Shown: positions 61,705-64,000 of the stretch, one piece after another | How the letters are laid out: the number at the start of each line of letters is the position of its first letter | Position numbering within the stretch: position 1 is the first letter of the stretch | Assembly: GCF_000767055.1 (NCBI RefSeq) | Contig: NZ_CP006764.1 | Coordinates: 806,001 to 870,000 of the forward strand | Reading direction: 5' to 3' | DNA: 64,000 nucleotides | Source: Corynebacterium doosanense CAU 212 = DSM 45436 | GTDB taxonomy: Bacteria > Actinomycetota > Actinomycetes > Mycobacteriales > Mycobacteriaceae | Position numbers and translations under genes: made by a program | Notes under the pieces: model-generated | What the model was told of the DNA's origin: nothing | What the model saw: only the letters and a program-made list of their open reading frames with translations | Databases searched by the model: none

Positions 61705-62881
61705 TCTTCCCGTCCTCCACCCGAACGTGGAGGGGGCGGCGGGTGTCCGGGGCGAAGAGGTCCTCGCCGCTGATCTGCAGACCGCGGAAGGCGGCGTACG
61801 CGCCGACGGCCCGGTAGAGGTTGAGCGACGGGTCCACCGGCGCACTCAACGTTGCCAGGATGGCCGCCTCCGTCGCCGGAGGCAGGCGCAGCTGCTCGTG
61901 GTCGAGCAGCACCACGGACGTCGCGCCGGGCAGATGGACAAACGTGTGGGTCCAGATGCCGGTAGCGGCCTTCGCGGCGTCGATGAGCCCCTGGCGCTGG
62001 GCGAGGCCCGCCGGGAGGATTCCGGTGGTGAACAGGGGCAGCGTGTGTGCCTCGCCGAAGGCGTGGACGGCGGCCGCGGCCCGGGCGGCGGGGGAGTGGG
62101 AGACACGTTCGTCCGACCAGGCCCAGCGCCACTGGTCGTTCTCGATGGTGGCGAGAACCTGCGCGCCGGCGACGAGCTGACGGTCGGGTGACGTAATCCG
62201 CGCCGTCGCCGAGTTGACGTCGAGGTCGATGTGGGCGCCGGGGAACGTGCCGTCGAGAAGCAGCTGATGCTCCGCCGAGACCAGGGCGGCGTCGGCGCGC
62301 AGGTCGACGAGGTTGACCCCCGTGCCCACGTCGACCGCCACATCGTCGCTGAGCAGCAGACGCGGCCCGTTCTCGAACTCCACGGTGTCCGCACTCTCGC
62401 GCACGTTGACTCCCCGGGTGGCGGCGACGGAGGCGAGGGCACGTCGAGGTGCGGGCAGCCCTGCGGCAAGCGCGCGCTCCAGCGGGACCGGTGCGGTCGG
62501 TGAGAGGACGACGACGCTGCTGGTCCCGTCGTCGTGGGCCACCAGCAGCCCGGGGCCGTTGCCCCACAGGGTGCGCGCGGCGCGCAGTAACCGGTCGGAG
62601 GCGGGCTGTGGGCCGTGGAGTTCGGCGATGGCGAAACCGCCGGTACGCGACGTCAGCCACGTCCACGTCCCGCCCGCCACGCGCGCCACCCGGGTGCCGG
62701 CGCGGGTGGTGCCGGCCGGGTAGAGGCGGACCTCCACGGGCACGTCCGGCTCGTCACCCGTGGGGGAGATGCCGTTGAACTCCACGCCGGTGACCGAGCG
62801 GAAGTCGGTGTCGTAGGCGGCCTGCTCGATGAGGCCGTCGGTGATGATGTCGTCGAGGGTCTCGGGGTGCGGCAGGTACAT
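61658..62881 (-). CDS. Conserved hypothetical protein
   Basis: 407 residues without membrane helices or signal peptide, rich in Ala/Asp/Leu. It starts MYLPHPETLDDIITDG. Two similar-looking halves may exist: TWTWLTSRTGGFAIAELHGP and WRWAWSDERVSHSP, each followed by an ALFTTG/LLVAHDD-like strand, reminiscent of actinobacterial DUF6882-type proteins; this is not certain. ATG 62881 is preferred over a TTG three codons earlier, and a TATCCT hexamer lies 8 nt upstream. Its 3' end overlaps the convergent hydrolase gene by 47 bp. Confidence 0.75.
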   Translation of the reverse strand: MYLPHPETLDDIITDGLIEQAAYDTDFRSVTGVEFNGISPTGDEPDVPVEVRLYPAGTTRAGTRVARVAGGTWTWLTSRTGGFAIAELHGPQPASDRLLRAARTLWGNGPGLLVAHDDGTSSVVVLSPTAPVPLERALAAGLPAPRRALASVAATRGVNVRESADTVEFENGPRLLLSDDVAVDVGTGVNLVDLRADAALVSAEHQLLLDGTFPGAHIDLDVNSATARITSPDRQLVAGAQVLATIENDQWRWAWSDERVSHSPAARAAAAVHAFGEAHTLPLFTTGILPAGLAQRQGLIDAAKAATGIWTHTFVHLPGATSVVLLDHEQLRLPPATEAAILATLSAPVDPSLNLYRAVGAYAAFRGLQISGEDLFAPDTRRPLHVRVEDGKISSGPRGIPGDPGAR

Positions 62882-62889
62882 GGGGTCCA

Positions 62890-62895
62890 AGGATA
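62890..62895 (-). promoter_or_regulatory. -10 hexamer for the 61658-62881 gene
   Basis: Minus-strand TATCCT, 8 nt before ATG 62881. Confidence 0.4.
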
Positions 62896-63026
62896 GCGCC
62901 CGCCGCGCACGGGAAAAGGTACTATCTGGCGCCCGGGTAGGCGGGTTCGGCGCGTGGCCTCGCTAAGGTATCTGGGGTAAGACCGGCCCCGGAGGCGGCC
63001 ACCCCCGCCCTCAAGATCGACCAAGG

Positions 63027-64000
63027 ATGAACAACACCACCATGACCAACGCACACGCAGTTGCCCAGGACTGGAACGAGCGCCTGTCCATCGCGCAGGA
63101 AATGCTCCCGCTGATCAGCAAGCTTCACCGAGACAACAGTGTGGTCACCTCCGTTTTCGGGCGCCTGCTCGTCGGCGTGACCGACATCGACATTGTCAAG
63201 GCACACCGCTACGCCCGGCGCATCGCCCGCCGCGAACTGCCGCTCGAGCAGACGCTGCCCATCCTGCGTGAACTGGTCAAGATCGATCTCGGCACCGCCT
63301 CCATCGACCTCGGCGCGCTCGCCGTGCAGTTCGAGAAGTCCGAGGAGACCGACCTCGGCGCCTTCGTCCGCGAGCAGCTCGCCGAGATCAACGGCAACTC
63401 CCACGAGATGACCCCCAGCGACGTCGTCCTCTACGGCTTCGGCCGCATCGGCCGCCTGCTCGCCCGCATCCTCATCGCCCGCGAGGCCACCTACGGCGGC
63501 GTTCGCCTCCGTGCCGTCGTGGTGCGCAGGAAGGGTGACGACGACATCTACAAGCGCGCCTCCCTGCTGCGCCGAGACTCCGTGCACGGCGCCTTCGACG
63601 GCACCATCACCGTCGATGCCGAGAACGACATCATCATCGCCAACGGCACCGCCATCCAGATGATCTACGCCGACGACCCGGCCAGCATCGACTACACCGC
63701 CTACGGCATCAAGGACGCCGTGGTCGTGGACAACACCGGCCGCTGGCGCGACCGCGAGGGCCTGTCCCAGCACCTGCGCTCGAAGGGAGTGGCCAAGGCC
63801 CTGCTCACCGCGCCGGGCAAGGGCGACATCAAGAACATCGTCTACGGCATCAACCACGAGGACATCGAAGAGTCGGACACCATCCTCTCCGCCGCGTCCT
63901 GCACCACCAACGCCATCACCCCGGTCCTCAAGGTCATCAACGACCGCTACGGCATCGAGCACGGACACGTGGAGACGGTGCACTCCTACACCAACGACCA
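63027..64000 (+). CDS. gapB: Glyceraldehyde-3-phosphate dehydrogenase GapB (partial, runs off right edge)
   Basis: 324 codons are visible. A 120-residue N-terminal extension (RRIARRELPLEQTLPILREL...) precedes the Rossmann motif VVLYGFGRIGRLLARILIA, and the catalytic Cys lies in SAASCTTNAITPVL. The extension and the GFGRIG/SASCTTN pattern fit corynebacterial GapB (about 480 residues), which favours NADP and gluconeogenesis, in contrast to glycolytic GapA. ATG 63027 and ATG 63042 are both possible starts; no ideal ribosome binding site distinguishes them. Confidence 0.92.
   Translation, partial: MNNTTMTNAHAVAQDWNERLSIAQEMLPLISKLHRDNSVVTSVFGRLLVGVTDIDIVKAHRYARRIARRELPLEQTLPILRELVKIDLGTASIDLGALAVQFEKSEETDLGAFVREQLAEINGNSHEMTPSDVVLYGFGRIGRLLARILIAREATYGGVRLRAVVVRRKGDDDIYKRASLLRRDSVHGAFDGTITVDAENDIIIANGTAIQMIYADDPASIDYTAYGIKDAVVVDNTGRWRDREGLSQHLRSKGVAKALLTAPGKGDIKNIVYGINHEDIEESDTILSAASCTTNAITPVLKVINDRYGIEHGHVETVHSYTND

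Overview
The window is high-GC actinobacterial DNA whose gene content and order match a Corynebacterium chromosome related to C. glutamicum. Markers for this are the neighbourhoods lhr-nei, pgi-csm-pcrA, perM-purN-purH-amtR, a cluster of zinc-free ribosomal proteins, mprAB-htrA-mog, galU-glp-rimJ-glpR, pmt-rsmI-betP-metS, and tatD-rpf2-ksgA-ispE. Species cannot be fixed from the sequence alone. Nothing here looks like a prophage, integron, CRISPR array or large island. It is a core-genome stretch carrying small accessory insertions.

Layout. 0-8.4 kb: tail of an Lhr helicase, Nei-type glycosylase, DedA and YccF membrane proteins, a GCS2-type ligase, a foreign-looking winged-helix/DUF559 nuclease gene between two copies of a palindromic element, pgi, gabD and an MhuD-like haem oxygenase. 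8.4-16.7 kb: csm, pcrA, two M23 peptidases, and a PadR-ABC-FtsX operon between them. 17-22 kb: perM, purN-purH, and amtR with its coupled partner. 22-27 kb: six ribosomal protein genes (S18, S14, L33, L28; L31 type B, L32), all lacking zinc-binding cysteines, split by a LuxR-type two-component system and a divergent CPBP protease. 27-33 kb: mprAB, htrA, mog, mscL, a SAF-domain protein and a folate cyclo-ligase. 33-37 kb: galU, the gephyrin-like division protein Glp and its membrane receptor GlpR, then tRNA-Ala(CGC). 37-51 kb: hydrolase, tag/ogt repair pair, DoxX and zinc-finger membrane proteins, pmt, rsmI, a betP gene broken by an in-frame TGA, metS, an MFS carrier, recQ, GNAT and tatD. 51-64 kb: rpf2, PfpI, ksgA, ispE, ABC-F, small exported proteins, a repeat-rich intergenic region, ppk2, HAD phosphatase, a hydroxyisobutyryl-CoA hydrolase, an unknown protein and the start of gapB.

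How the parts relate. Cell-envelope turnover is a recurrent theme: two M23 peptidases, Rpf2, BetP, PerM, HtrA, Pmt and GlpR. Three of these genes (an M23 gene, betP, rpf2) have tandem half-sites repeating every 11 bp, as expected for an OmpR-type regulator such as MtrA. Many genes appear to be transcribed from a -10 hexamer placed 6-8 nt before the start codon, i.e. as leaderless mRNAs. Convergent genes are packed with almost no space, sometimes sharing stop codons.

The most unusual items are the DUF559 cassette with its paired palindromes (3789-4884), the cluster of diverged inverted repeats at 58.75-58.99 kb, and the nonsense codon in betP.
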